Part shown: one piece after another, positions 50,617 through 60,297 of the stretch
Numbering within the stretch: position 1 is the first letter of the stretch
Layout of the letters: every line of letters starts with the position of its first letter
NCBI GenBank assembly: GCA_900314745.1
Contig: OMWK01000008.1
Location: 1-64,000, forward strand
Direction of reading: 5' to 3'
DNA length: 64,000 bases
Source of the DNA: an uncultured Eubacteriales bacterium
Lineage (GTDB): Bacteria; Bacillota; Clostridia; Saccharofermentanales; Saccharofermentanaceae
Made by a program: the position numbers and the translations under genes
Notes under the pieces: model-generated
The model's database searches: none
What the model was told of the DNA's origin: nothing
What the model saw: only the letters and a program-made list of their open reading frames with translations

Positions 50617-51705
50617 ATGGGTAAGATTATCCTGACCGGTGACAGACCGACCGGAAGGCTTCATATAGGACACTATGTAGGTTCGTTGAGAAGAAGAGTG
50701 GAACTTCAGAATTCCGGTGAATACGAGAAGATATTCATAATGATCGCCGATGCACAGGCGCTGACGGATAACGTCGATAATCCCGAGAAGATCAGGGAGA
50801 ACATAATTGAGGTTGCGCTGGACTATCTGTCATGCGGAATTGATCCCGAGAAGTCCAATATCCTGATACAGTCCGAGATTTCCGAGCTTACGGAGCTCAC
50901 ATTCTATTACATGAACATGGTAACGGTCTCAAGACTTCAGAGAAATCCTACCGTTAAGTCTGAGATCCAGATGAGAAACTTCGAGGCATCCATCCCCGTT
51001 GGTTTCTTCTGCTATCCGATAAGCCAGGCTGCCGATATCACGGCATTTAAGGCTACAACGGTACCTGTAGGCGAGGACCAGCTTCCGATGATCGAGCAGG
51101 CACAGGAGATAGTTCACAAGTTTAACGCGACATATAAGGAAGAGGTTCTCGTAAGACCTGAGGCGCTTCTGCCCGGCAACGAGGTTTGCTCCAGACTTCC
51201 CGGCACTGACGGCAAGGCCAAGATGAGTAAGTCTCTCGGCAACTGCATCTATCTGTCAGATCCCGCCGACATGATCAAGAAGAAGGTCATGGGAATGTTT
51301 ACGGATCCGAACCATTTAAGAGTTGAAGATCCGGGTTCACTCGAGGGCAACACGGTATTTACTTACCTCGACGCTTTCTGCAAGCCCGAGCATTTCGAGA
51401 TGTTCGGCGATGAGCACAAGAGTCTCGACGAGATGAAGGAGCACTACCAAAGAGGCGGCCTTGGCGACGTTAAGGTAAAGAAGTTCCTTATCAACGTTCT
51501 CGAGGATGAGCTTGCTCCCATCAGAGCCAGAAGAGAAGAGCTTCAGAAGGACATTCCTTATGTTGTCGAAGTTCTTAAGAAGGGAACGGAGGCAGCCCGT
51601 GCGGAGGCTTCCAGGACTTTGGCAGAAGTTAAGCATGCAATGAGAATCAATTACTTTGAGGATGAGGCACTTATAAAGTCCTGGCAGGATAAGTTCAACG
51701 GTTGA
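50617..51705 (+). CDS. trpS: Tryptophanyl-tRNA synthetase
   Basis: A class I synthetase of 362 residues charging tRNA-Trp. The HIGH motif is in [17 protein letters not shown] and KMSKS in [23 protein letters not shown] precedes the ATG. The terminator directly upstream suggests regulated or independent transcription. Confidence 0.97.
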   Translation: MGKIILTGDRPTGRLHIGHYVGSLRRRVELQNSGEYEKIFIMIADAQALTDNVDNPEKIRENIIEVALDYLSCGIDPEKSNILIQSEISELTELTFYYMNMVTVSRLQRNPTVKSEIQMRNFEASIPVGFFCYPISQAADITAFKATTVPVGEDQLPMIEQAQEIVHKFNATYKEEVLVRPEALLPGNEVCSRLPGTDGKAKMSKSLGNCIYLSDPADMIKKKVMGMFTDPNHLRVEDPGSLEGNTVFTYLDAFCKPEHFEMFGDEHKSLDEMKEHYQRGGLGDVKVKKFLINVLEDELAPIRARREELQKDIPYVVEVLKKGTEAARAEASRTLAEVKHAMRINYFEDEALIKSWQDKFNG

Positions 51706-51743
51706 TCCCGGCAGATATCCGTTAGAGAGAGGGGGAGTCGAAG

Positions 51744-52490
51744 ATGGATTATACGGCGCAGTACGAGGAACTTAATAAGATCATCAAAGAGTCGGAGCAC
51801 ATCGTCTTCTTCGGAGGCGCGGGTGTATCCACGGAGAGCGGCATACCTGACTTCCGTTCGAAGGACGGTCTTTATAACCAGCACGACGTAAGATTCGACT
51901 CGTATACTCCCGAGTATCTTCTCTCGATCAACTGTCTCATGGATGAGCCCAAGGTCTTCTATGAGTTCTACAGACAGAAGCTGAACGGCGAAGGCATCGA
52001 GCCCAACAAGGCCCACATCAAGCTCGCGAAGATGGAGAAGGCCGGTAAGCTCGACGGCATCATCACGCAGAATATCGACGGCCTCCATCAGAAGGCGGGA
52101 AGCGTCAATGTTCAGGAGGTTCACGGCACAACGCTCCGCAATTACTGTGCGCGCTGCCACAAGAAGTACCCCGCTGACTATATCTTCAAGTGTGACGAGG
52201 CCGTGCCGAAATGCAAGATCTGCGGAGGTCTCATAAGACCGGACGTAACGCTTTACGGCGAAGGTTTGCCGCAGGATGCATGGCAGAACTCGATGAAGCT
52301 TGTTGCAAATGCAGACTGCCTTATAATCGGCGGTACGTCCCTTGTGGTTAATCCCGCGGCTTCACTCGCATATACATTCAGGGGGGAGAATCTGATCATC
52401 ATCAACCGTGATGCGACTTCCGCCGACAGAATGGCAAAACTTGTTTTCCACGAGAACATATCCACTGTTCTCGATAAGATAGAAATCTGA
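51744..52490 (+). CDS. NAD-dependent protein deacylase (sirtuin)
   Basis: A Sir2-family enzyme of 248 residues that removes acyl groups from protein Lys using NAD. Motifs: FFGGAGVSTESGIPDFRSKD, TQNIDGLHQKAGS, the catalytic His in VQEVHGTTLRN, a zinc site (CARCHKKY with CKICGG) and GGTSLVVNPAA. It sits between trpS and an oxidoreductase with GGGGGAG upstream. Confidence 0.96.
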   Translation: MDYTAQYEELNKIIKESEHIVFFGGAGVSTESGIPDFRSKDGLYNQHDVRFDSYTPEYLLSINCLMDEPKVFYEFYRQKLNGEGIEPNKAHIKLAKMEKAGKLDGIITQNIDGLHQKAGSVNVQEVHGTTLRNYCARCHKKYPADYIFKCDEAVPKCKICGGLIRPDVTLYGEGLPQDAWQNSMKLVANADCLIIGGTSLVVNPAASLAYTFRGENLIIINRDATSADRMAKLVFHENISTVLDKIEI

Positions 52491-52506
52491 TTCATCAGGG
52501 AGGGTA

Positions 52507-53463
52507 ATGATGTTTAAGATCGGTATTATCGGATGCGGCAGAATGGCTGCAAAAATGATTGAGAGTATCAGGATGCTCGACGATGTCGAAGTAGTGGCTG
52601 TAGCTTCAAGAGAGAAGACGAGAGCTGCAAAATTCGCGAAGCAGAACTGTCCTGATGCGAAGGCTCTCGGTTCGTATGAGCAGATGACCAGGCAGAAGGA
52701 TATCGACCTCGTTTACATCGCAACTCCTAATACATTTCACTATGAGAACGCGGTAATGTGCGTTAAGAACCACATGAACGTCCTCGTTGAGAAGCCTTTT
52801 ACAATGAGCCGCGAAGAGGCGGACAGCATCTTTACAGAAGCCAAGAACAGAGGCGTATTCGTATGCGAGGCCATGTGGACTTCATTCATGCCTCTCCATA
52901 AGAAGATGATGGGCTGGATCAGGACCGGCAAGATCGGCTCGGTAAGATATATTCAGTCAAACCTCGGATACAACATTGAGGATGTACAGAGGATCACGGA
53001 TCCCACACTGGGCGGAGGAGCTCACCTTGATCTCGGCGTTTATCCTCTCAATCTTGCCGTAAGCATACTCGGCGAGAATCTCGAGCCCGTATCCGTATAT
53101 GCGCATAAGTATTCAACGGGAGTCGAGAAGGACGTAAGCTGTGTCCTCGAGCTTCCCAACGACGGTGCTCTCGCAGTATCGTTCGTAACCGTAGCATCAC
53201 TTACGGACAGAGACGGTTCCGTAATCGGTGAGAACGGCTATATCAAGATTAAGAACATCAACGATTACGAGAGAATCGAACTTTATAACACCAGGGGTGA
53301 ACTTATCGAAGCCGCTGACCGCGAGGGCATCAACTCGTATGCCGTCGAGATCAGGTCATGCATGGAGGCTATAAAGACAGGACTCATTCAGTGCCCTGAG
53401 ATGCCCTGGCATAAGACTGCAACCATCGCGACTTTGAACGATAAGATCAGGAGAATGATCTGA
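52507..53463 (+). CDS. Gfo/Idh/MocA family oxidoreductase
   Basis: An NAD(P)-dependent dehydrogenase of 318 residues: Rossmann motif KIGIIGCGRMAAKMIES, the catalytic EKP motif in NVLVEKPFTMSREEA, and the C-terminal sheet domain with LGGGAHLDLGVYPLNLA. Members act on sugars, inositols or dihydrodiols; the substrate is not predictable. It is two bases from the next gene and 16 from the sirtuin gene, so the three form an operon. Confidence 0.9.
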   Translation: MMFKIGIIGCGRMAAKMIESIRMLDDVEVVAVASREKTRAAKFAKQNCPDAKALGSYEQMTRQKDIDLVYIATPNTFHYENAVMCVKNHMNVLVEKPFTMSREEADSIFTEAKNRGVFVCEAMWTSFMPLHKKMMGWIRTGKIGSVRYIQSNLGYNIEDVQRITDPTLGGGAHLDLGVYPLNLAVSILGENLEPVSVYAHKYSTGVEKDVSCVLELPNDGALAVSFVTVASLTDRDGSVIGENGYIKIKNINDYERIELYNTRGELIEAADREGINSYAVEIRSCMEAIKTGLIQCPEMPWHKTATIATLNDKIRRMI

Positions 53464-53465
53464 CG

Positions 53466-54113
53466 ATGCCGCAGTATTTCGAGGCAAATCCCGATACTCC
53501 GTCGAACAGGAAGACTGTCGATTACCGCATCAACGGCATCAACTTCAGCTTTGTGACCGATACGGCCGTCTTCTCCAAGACCTCGGTCGATAAGGGCACG
53601 GACCTTCTTCTCGAGTCAGCCATAGCGGACATTAAGAAACGCGGTCCCGGAAGGGATGAGAGCCTTCTGGACTTAGGCTGCGGCTGGGGTGTCGTAGGCA
53701 TTGTTATGAAGACCGTGTTCACGCTCTTTGACGTTACATGTGTCGATGTTAATTCGAGAGCCGTGGGTCTCGCGAAGGAGAATGCGAAGCTTAATCTTAG
53801 GGCACCGGACACCATCATGGTAAGCGATGTGCTCGCCTCTGTCCCCGAAGACAAGATGTTTGATACCGTCATCACGAATCCCCCCGTACGTGCGGGCAAG
53901 AAGACGGTGTTCGAGTTCTACGACCAGTCCTACGCGCACATGAAGGAAGGCGGCGCGATCTACGTTGTTCTCCAGAGGAAGCAGGGTGCCGACTCCACGA
54001 AGAAGAGGCTCACGGAGCTTTTTGGCAACTGCGAGACCATAGATATCAAGGGCGGATATCACGTCATGAAATCAGTTAAGGAGGCAAAGAGTGCTGCCGT
54101 TCACGATAACTGA
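53466..54113 (+). CDS. Class I SAM methyltransferase, RsmC-like
   Basis: A 215-residue methyltransferase with the SAM-binding motif LLDLGCGWGVVGIVM, acidic VTCVDVNSRAVGLA, and the catalytic NPPVRAGKKTV, typical of the small MTS-domain proteins related to RsmC (16S rRNA G1207). The single-domain length is normal for Gram-positive members. The next gene starts inside its last codons. Confidence 0.88.
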   Translation: MPQYFEANPDTPSNRKTVDYRINGINFSFVTDTAVFSKTSVDKGTDLLLESAIADIKKRGPGRDESLLDLGCGWGVVGIVMKTVFTLFDVTCVDVNSRAVGLAKENAKLNLRAPDTIMVSDVLASVPEDKMFDTVITNPPVRAGKKTVFEFYDQSYAHMKEGGAIYVVLQRKQGADSTKKRLTELFGNCETIDIKGGYHVMKSVKEAKSAAVHDN

Positions 54114-55119
54114 GAGCCTGATGATGTTCTTCATATACGGTTTCATAGGCTGGGTAGTAGAGGTTATCTACTATGGAATCACCGAGGGCCAGTTCATCAA
54201 CAGAGGCTTCCTTAACGGAGCGCTCTGTCCCGTTTACGGCATCGGTTTCTACTGTGTTATCTGGGCATTCCGTCCTTTTCTCGATTCATTCCCGGTACTG
54301 TTCTTCGGTTCTGCCATCGTCTGCACCGTTGTTGAACTTCTCGCGGGCGTGATCCTCTACGGCATATTCCACTTGAGGTGGTGGGACTACTCCGACTACA
54401 AGTTCAATCTGAATGGCTTCATCTGCCTTCGTTTCTCGATCTACTGGGGTATCGCGTGCAGCCTCGGAATGTACATGCTGCACCCCGCGGTAATGAGATT
54501 CATACACTGGATGTCGCCTCTTGCGCGCCAGATCGTACTTCTCATTCTCATTATCAACACGATCGTGGACATCATCGTTACCGTAACTGCCATCGTAGGC
54601 TTCAACAAGAAGATCAGGTTCCTCAACAACGTCTCCGACGTATACCGTATGCCTTCCAACAAGATCGGTTCGTCCATCTACGGCACGGTAGACACCATCG
54701 TAAAGCAGGCAACACCTGCGGTTCAGATGACGCAGAACGACTACAAGGAATTTACCGAGATCTACGCGGCACATCGAAAGGCAGAACGCGAGCTTGCCAA
54801 GGCCAACAGGGAAGAGGAGCGTCAGCTTCTCTCGAAGTATGCGCATGAGGGCAAGAAGAGTATCGTTAATTCGTCCAAGATGGCGGTGGATATGTCAAAG
54901 GCAGCGGTAGGCAAGTCTAAGGCGGTTGCCGTAGACGTGTCCAAGAAGGCTGTTGGAAAGGTCAAGAAACTTCTGCCTGAAGCAAGGCTCGCATCGAGAC
55001 TTCGCTTCGGTAAGAATGATGAGAATGCGGAAGCTATCAGAGTGCTCAGACAGCACTATGCGGATGTTCTCGGAGCGGATTCGGACGAAGAACTCTTCGA
55101 GGATATGGAAGCAGTATAA
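54091..55119 (+). CDS. Membrane protein of the ABC_trans_CmpB family (PF06541)
   Basis: The first 175 residues hold about five membrane helices with the family pattern FIYGFIGWVVEVIYYG, NRGFLNGALCPVYGIG and RWWDYSDYKFNLNGFICL. The family was named after a putative permease, but a transport role is unproven. The last 150 residues are cytoplasmic, rich in Lys, Ala and Val with a repeated SK-(M/A)-AVDxSK-type pattern. It starts at GTG 54091, nine bases after AAGGAGG, overlapping the methyltransferase gene by 23 bases. Confidence 0.83.
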   Translation: MLPFTITESLMMFFIYGFIGWVVEVIYYGITEGQFINRGFLNGALCPVYGIGFYCVIWAFRPFLDSFPVLFFGSAIVCTVVELLAGVILYGIFHLRWWDYSDYKFNLNGFICLRFSIYWGIACSLGMYMLHPAVMRFIHWMSPLARQIVLLILIINTIVDIIVTVTAIVGFNKKIRFLNNVSDVYRMPSNKIGSSIYGTVDTIVKQATPAVQMTQNDYKEFTEIYAAHRKAERELAKANREEERQLLSKYAHEGKKSIVNSSKMAVDMSKAAVGKSKAVAVDVSKKAVGKVKKLLPEARLASRLRFGKNDENAEAIRVLRQHYADVLGADSDEELFEDMEAV

Positions 55120-55142
55120 AAACTATTTTGTGAGGTGTAAAA

Positions 55143-55988
55143 ATGTCATCAGCATGTGAAGGCTGTGCTAAGGCCGGCAATTGCAACGAGCAGGATACCT
55201 GCAGTAAGAAGAACGGAATCGAGAAGCTTGAGTGTAACGACGCGTCCAAGATCAAGTGCGTGATCGGCATCGCGAGCGGCAAGGGCGGCGTAGGCAAGTC
55301 ATTCGTAACAGCGACACTTGCGGCAAAACTCGCATCCGCGGGACTTTCAGTCGGCATCATGGATGCGGATATCACAGGTCCTTCGATCCCGAGAGCATTC
55401 GGCCTTAAGGGCATGCTCGAAGTCGGAGGTCAGGACAGGATCCAGCCTGCGGTAACGAAGAAGGGGATCAAGGTCGTAAGCCTTAACCTTCTTCTTGAAG
55501 ATGAGAATTCTCCCGTTATCTGGAGAGGTCCGGTTCTCTCGGGTCTCGTAAGACAGTTCTGGACAGACGTCGAGTGGGGAATGCTCGATGTTCTTCTCAT
55601 AGACATGCCTCCGGGCACAGGCGACATCCCGCTTACATTGTTCCAGTCCCTCCCTCTTGACGGACTGATCCTGGTATCGACGCCTCAGGAGCTCGTATCG
55701 ATGATCGTCGCCAAGGCGGGCAACATGGCTTCCATGATGAACGTCAACATCCTTGGACTTGTAGAGAACATGGCTTATACGGTCTGCCCTCACTGCGGTG
55801 AGAAGATCAGCCTCTTCGGCAACGACGAAGTCCTTCTTAAGGAAGCTTCGGATGCGGGCATCAAGCTTCTTGATAAGCTTCCTCTGGATCCTTCTGTTAC
55901 GGCTCTCGTTGATTCAGGCAATACCGAGAAGGTCGACGTAAGTGATCTGCTTGTTAATGCTTCCGAGGCTGTAAAGGCGCTTTTATGA
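55143..55988 (+). CDS. mrp: Mrp/NBP35-type iron-sulfur cluster carrier ATPase
   Basis: A P-loop ATPase of 281 residues that stores or transfers Fe-S clusters. The Walker A is ASGKGGVGKSFVTATLA and a Cys-rich N-terminus (CEGCAKAGNCNEQDTC) precedes it. The family Cys pair for cluster binding is CPHCGEK. GAGGTG precedes the ATG. It overlaps the following lipoprotein gene by four bases. Confidence 0.93.
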   Translation: MSSACEGCAKAGNCNEQDTCSKKNGIEKLECNDASKIKCVIGIASGKGGVGKSFVTATLAAKLASAGLSVGIMDADITGPSIPRAFGLKGMLEVGGQDRIQPAVTKKGIKVVSLNLLLEDENSPVIWRGPVLSGLVRQFWTDVEWGMLDVLLIDMPPGTGDIPLTLFQSLPLDGLILVSTPQELVSMIVAKAGNMASMMNVNILGLVENMAYTVCPHCGEKISLFGNDEVLLKEASDAGIKLLDKLPLDPSVTALVDSGNTEKVDVSDLLVNASEAVKALL

Positions 55989-56569
55989 GATTTAAGTCCT
56001 GTTCGACTGTTCTGATTGCAGGGCTGATCGCGATAACTCTTGCAGGTTGCGGCAAAACAACGGAATCCCGGGGTACGGAAGTGCCCGGGGCTTCATTCGA
56101 CGAACAGACTTCTGCTGATTACTACAGGTATCTTGGCAACATAGATTACTCGACCGATGCTGCCGCTTTGGTGTGGGAACAGGTTGAAGGAGAGGATCCC
56201 GGAATATACGGGATACAGTACAGATACATCAACGACTTCAACGGTCTTACCGCACAGGAGGAGATACCGGTCTGTCTTTATTTCTACTCTTCTTCCGCGA
56301 GGGGCTCACAGAGCCTTACGGCGGGCGTGGAGGACCTGGCGCAGACGCTTGTCGGGCGTGTGCTTTTCGTTGCGGTGGACGGCGTTGAGGCAGACGCCAT
56401 AAGCACAGCGTACCAGGTGGGCGGATATCCCGAGTTTATTCTTCTTAACGACAATGTCAGGGTGTCCACATTCTCCGGGTTCGAGATGGACGAGTGGAGC
56501 ATAGACGATGTGTCGGCATGGCTCACGGAGAACGGATACGAGCCGGATTTAAGCATGCTTACGAGGTGA
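55985..56569 (+). CDS. Lipoprotein with thioredoxin-like fold lacking the CxxC motif
   Basis: A signal peptide ends in the lipobox LAGC (Cys22). From about residue 85 the sequence looks thioredoxin-like: CLYFYSSSARGSQ where CxxC would be, then LFVAVDGVEADAISTAYQVG, the cis-Pro-like GGYPEFILLND, and a final helix. The redox Cys pair is absent, so disulfide chemistry is unlikely. It follows mrp with an ATGA overlap. Confidence 0.65.
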   Translation: MRFKSCSTVLIAGLIAITLAGCGKTTESRGTEVPGASFDEQTSADYYRYLGNIDYSTDAAALVWEQVEGEDPGIYGIQYRYINDFNGLTAQEEIPVCLYFYSSSARGSQSLTAGVEDLAQTLVGRVLFVAVDGVEADAISTAYQVGGYPEFILLNDNVRVSTFSGFEMDEWSIDDVSAWLTENGYEPDLSMLTR

Positions 56570-56571
56570 TT

Positions 56572-57072
56572 ATGGAATACGCATATCTAACAACTATAGG
56601 GCAGGACAGCCACAGATTTGAAGATGAGGTGTTCGACCCGGCACAAAACGGGATAATGCTCGGGGGAGTAAGTATTCCTTTTGACAGAAGGTTCAAGGCG
56701 AATTCCGACGGAGATGTTATCCTCCATGCAATAACGAATGCTGTCTCGGGATTGACCGGAGTCAATATCCTCGGAGGCGAAGCCGATAGGATCTGTCTCG
56801 AGCAGGGGATCAAAGATTCGAGGGTTTATCTTGAAGAAGGATTAAAATATCTTAAGGATGCATCGATAGTTCATGTGTCCATGACGATCGAGTGCCTGCG
56901 ACCTAAACTGAAGGAGCATATACCTTCGATCAAAGAGTCTGTCGCAGGATTGCTCGGTATCAGTTCATCCCATGTCGGTATCACGGCAACGACCGGGGAA
57001 GGTCTTACGGGGTTCGGAAGAGGCGAAGGCATACAGGTATTTGCAGTAATGACATTTAAGGTTAAAGATTGA
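56572..57072 (+). CDS. ispF: 2-C-methyl-D-erythritol 2,4-cyclodiphosphate synthase (divergent)
   Basis: IspF forms MEcPP in the MEP isoprenoid pathway. The zinc ligands are visible as DSH near residue 12 and the His in DGDVILHAI, and the C-terminal pattern TGFGRGEGIQVFAV is kept. It is divergent: the His before SDGDV is Asn, and the usual GDIG...FPDTD stretch reads VNILGGEADRICLEQ. The 166 residues fit the family. The ATG at 56572 follows GAGGTG. ispD is encoded at 60323. Confidence 0.84.
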   Translation: MEYAYLTTIGQDSHRFEDEVFDPAQNGIMLGGVSIPFDRRFKANSDGDVILHAITNAVSGLTGVNILGGEADRICLEQGIKDSRVYLEEGLKYLKDASIVHVSMTIECLRPKLKEHIPSIKESVAGLLGISSSHVGITATTGEGLTGFGRGEGIQVFAVMTFKVKD

Positions 57073-57078
57073 GGAAAA

Positions 57079-59586
57079 ATGAATCTTAAAGCAGCAGGAG
57101 GAAAAAAGGTAATAAAGATCGCAGCAGCCGCCGTTATAGGCGTGCTCGTGCTCATTATGCTCTTTATTACATCAAAGTCCGTATTTACGACAAGTAATCT
57201 CTATATTCCCACTGAACAGTTTGTTCAGCTTCAAAGCGGAGTTCCGGTCAGCCAGGAGATCATCGTTCCGGGCAGATCGCCTGTATTGCGATCCGTAGCA
57301 GTTACATTTGCCACTAATTCCAGGAGCAATGAGGGCGAAGTGCTCGTTGAGCTTTTGGACGGTGACAGTGTCCTGGAACGCTGGAATATAGAAGCGTCGG
57401 AACTGCTCGACAATGCAATAAAGGAATTCTATTCGCCTCGGGGGATAAAGCTTAATGAGGGCGGAACTTATACATTAAGGATCACGGAGACCTTTGAGGG
57501 AGATAATAATATTGCCGTGGGACAGGCCCGGACCGGAGTATTGTCGTGCTATATGAAAACGTATGACAGTGCGAGCTGTTTTAAATGGTTCATATGCATG
57601 GCTCTTATCTTTATTGCGGGATTTATGGCATTGATCCTATGGGGAGGACTCCTTGAGAAGTCTTTTATGAATCTGGCGGTTACAGGTATAGCGGCGTTCT
57701 TGATATTGTTTATTCTCGGCTTTGATTTCTTTCCTGCGGTCATCCGTAATCTGACTGTAAGTAAGATACCCGCCCCGACAGATGTCATGGATACGATCGA
57801 ACCGGGGCAGAAGAAGGAGTATTCTTTCTCCTACAGCGGCGACGGGTTTGATATGCTCGAGATATTCACATCAGGAGATAATGTTTCCGAATATGCCGTA
57901 ACACTCGTAAATGAGACTACCGGAGTAACCTATTTTGATTCGGCCTTAGTGTCACATAACTGGAGGGTAAGTGCCGGGCGCCTCGGAATGATGCTGAGAT
58001 GCGCCGATTCCCTGACTCCGGACAAGTACTTCGAAAGCGGGGATTATACACTTTCCATAGATAACCTTACTTCTGAAAAAGTCCTGGAAGTTGAGATCGT
58101 GCCGAATGATACCGAAGAGGGGACACCAACGATAACTTTTGCAGGCTTCAGACAATCCGGATTAGGCATAAAGGTTGCATCATTTTGTATTGCTTTAATG
58201 TATGTATATCTGGTTGCCATATCTGTAATGAGGACCCGGGGAAGATTCACGATAGAGAATTTCTTTCTTATTACGGTAATCCCGTTCTCGATAGTCTACT
58301 TTATATTCTTCCAGCCGTGGAATGTACCGGATGCAGGTGCGCATTTTCTCGCAAGCTACAGGTTCTCGAATCTGTTCTTATCAATCAAAGGAGACAACGA
58401 ATGGTTTACCAGGGCTTGTGATGCATATTATTACAGATCCACAGAATGGTTTTCGGTAAATCCCGATCTTGAAGGGATAGCACATACACTCTTTGGAATA
58501 AGGGAAAGAGCGGTCGATGCGTCTCTTGTGGATATGCTTCCGCATGAAGATAAGATGAAATACTATTCTGTGATCAACTGGCTTCCTCAAAGTATCGGTC
58601 TTACGGCCGGAAGACTTCTCGGGATGAATCCTTCATTATGCCTGATATCGGCAAGGATCCTCATCCTCGCAGCGTATATCGGAGGATGCTATCGTGCAGT
58701 AAGGAATACTCCGGTCGGTAAGTCTGTTATCGCCTTTGCATCGTTGCTCCCCATTTCTTTGATGATGAGCAGTTCTTTCTCATACGATGCCATGGTTGTA
58801 ATATCCGTTTTGAATTTTGTATCCATTGTACTGAAGTTAAGGTACGAGTATTCCCGTAAGGCTTTGATAGAAGCATTGATCTGGGCTTTTATGCTGGGTG
58901 CCGTTAAGGGAGGTTCCGGCCTTGTGCTGCTTCCTCTGCTATTGATCCTTATCAAAAAGGATAAGAAGAGCCTTATTGCTTCGGGATCGGTGATTGTTAT
59001 GACTTTGTTATCTTATGTCCTGTTTTCCAAGATCCTGCCGTCTGATGAATTATTTCAGTTCGGCAAAGAGAACAGCGGGAATATGATGACCTCATTTGCA
59101 TATACTCACCCGGTAGAATACATAAGCATGCTTGTGCGGACTTATCAGTATTTTATGGATGAATTCGTATTTGATGCGCTCGGATTGAGCCTGGCATTTG
59201 TGGAGCCGACCTTTACGGCGGTAACAGTTGCGGGGGCTGCAATCTCCATGGCCGTTTACTCCACATTTGAAAATGATGAGCTTAAGCTTAAAAAGAAAGA
59301 CCGGTCGGTAATGGCTTTGATCATCCTCATTGTGGTGATCGCGACCCCTGCCATGCTTCTTTCCTATACTCCCGCAGGTTCGGGGATGATATACGGAATA
59401 CAGGGAAGATACCTTTTCCCTGCGGTGCCGCTCATTATCCTCTGCCTTACCAAATTCGGATTGAAAAGATCAGACGGACAAAACCCGGATGGCCGGTCAA
59501 TATCAATGAAAGTATGCATTGATGCTTATATTATCATCAATATGATCATGGTTTACCTCATGATGAAATTGTATTTGGGAAGATGA
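57079..59586 (+). CDS. DUF2142-type multi-span membrane protein
   Basis: An 835-residue protein with an N-terminal helix, an extracellular beta-rich region (about 35-320) interrupted by two helices near 170-215, and about nine helices from 360 on. The DUF2142 signature WNVPDAGAHFLASYRFSN lies near residues 414-430; the acidic residue in this loop recalls GT-C glycosyltransferases. It is translationally coupled to gtrA by a four-base overlap, so a role in moving or adding lipid-linked sugars to surface polymers is inferred. It is seven bases after ispF. Confidence 0.8.
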   Translation: MNLKAAGGKKVIKIAAAAVIGVLVLIMLFITSKSVFTTSNLYIPTEQFVQLQSGVPVSQEIIVPGRSPVLRSVAVTFATNSRSNEGEVLVELLDGDSVLERWNIEASELLDNAIKEFYSPRGIKLNEGGTYTLRITETFEGDNNIAVGQARTGVLSCYMKTYDSASCFKWFICMALIFIAGFMALILWGGLLEKSFMNLAVTGIAAFLILFILGFDFFPAVIRNLTVSKIPAPTDVMDTIEPGQKKEYSFSYSGDGFDMLEIFTSGDNVSEYAVTLVNETTGVTYFDSALVSHNWRVSAGRLGMMLRCADSLTPDKYFESGDYTLSIDNLTSEKVLEVEIVPNDTEEGTPTITFAGFRQSGLGIKVASFCIALMYVYLVAISVMRTRGRFTIENFFLITVIPFSIVYFIFFQPWNVPDAGAHFLASYRFSNLFLSIKGDNEWFTRACDAYYYRSTEWFSVNPDLEGIAHTLFGIRERAVDASLVDMLPHEDKMKYYSVINWLPQSIGLTAGRLLGMNPSLCLISARILILAAYIGGCYRAVRNTPVGKSVIAFASLLPISLMMSSSFSYDAMVVISVLNFVSIVLKLRYEYSRKALIEALIWAFMLGAVKGGSGLVLLPLLLILIKKDKKSLIASGSVIVMTLLSYVLFSKILPSDELFQFGKENSGNMMTSFAYTHPVEYISMLVRTYQYFMDEFVFDALGLSLAFVEPTFTAVTVAGAAISMAVYSTFENDELKLKKKDRSVMALIILIVVIATPAMLLSYTPAGSGMIYGIQGRYLFPAVPLIILCLTKFGLKRSDGQNPDGRSISMKVCIDAYIIINMIMVYLMMKLYLGR

Positions 59587-60005
59587 AAATGTCGGACAAG
59601 ATAAGAGAATTGTTTATAAAGTATAAGAGTTTTATTTTCTACGCTGTATTCGGTGTGCTTACTACCGTTATCAACATAGCTGCGTACGCTCTGTGCTTTA
59701 AGGTCTTAGGACTTGCAAATGTACCGAGCGTTATCATCGCGTGGATCGTTGCCGTGCTGTTCGCGTTCATTACGAATAAGCTCTGGGTATTTGACAGCAA
59801 GAGCATGGATAAGAATACGGTAATATCCGAACTTATAAAGTTCATGGCGGCAAGACTTGCGACCGGCGGAATTGATCTTCTTATCATGTACATCGGAGTG
59901 GATATGATGCACGGACCTGAGATCATCCTGAAGGCTGTATCAAACGTTATCGTTATCATCTTAAACTACATCCTGAGCAGATTGATCGTATTTAAGAAGA
60001 AGTAA
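59583..60005 (+). CDS. GtrA family membrane protein
   Basis: A 140-residue protein with four membrane helices and the GtrA pattern (FYAVFGVLTTVINIAAYALC, AWIVAVLFAFITNKLWVFDS, NYILSRLIVF). GtrA proteins are thought to flip polyprenyl-phosphate-linked sugars. The overlap with the DUF2142 gene suggests they act together. Confidence 0.9.
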   Translation: MKMSDKIRELFIKYKSFIFYAVFGVLTTVINIAAYALCFKVLGLANVPSVIIAWIVAVLFAFITNKLWVFDSKSMDKNTVISELIKFMAARLATGGIDLLIMYIGVDMMHGPEIILKAVSNVIVIILNYILSRLIVFKKK

Positions 60006-60062
60006 TCCGACACATAAGGCATTAACTGATGCCTAATAAACAGTTCTTCAAAGTATTGACCA

Positions 60063-60091
60063 TTGGTTTGTTCCTTCGAAGTTGGGATAAT
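60063..60091 (+). promoter_or_regulatory. Promoter of the 53-residue peptide gene
   Basis: TTGGTT (60063-60068) and GATAAT (60086-60091) are 17 bases apart, with a TG extension before the -10. Confidence 0.6.
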
Positions 60092-60129
60092 CTCATCAGT
60101 AAAACAAAAACACTTCGGAGGAGAATAAT

Positions 60130-60291
60130 ATGAAGGACAATATGGAACTTAATCTTAAGAATCTTAACGGAATAAGTAGCGTTGCCTATACACGCCCGAA
60201 CGTCAGAGAAGACGGCAACAGCGGCAGAATGGTCCGCGGTCGTAACAACATAAATACCATATGCGGCGTGAGAATATATACTAACTGGTAA
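60130..60291 (+). CDS. Unrecognised 53-residue peptide
   Basis: A short frame with every sign of a gene: its own promoter, the strong ribosome binding site GGAGGAG eight bases before the ATG, a stop at 60289 and a terminator seven bases later. The peptide is Asn- and Arg-rich (predicted basic), starts MKDNMELNLKNLNGISS, has one Cys and ends in Trp (RIYTNW). It has no membrane helix or signal peptide. The N-terminal part resembles a RiPP leader in composition only; no modifying enzyme is adjacent. Function unknown. Confidence 0.72.
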   Translation: MKDNMELNLKNLNGISSVAYTRPNVREDGNSGRMVRGRNNINTICGVRIYTNW

Positions 60292-60297
60292 TGTAAT

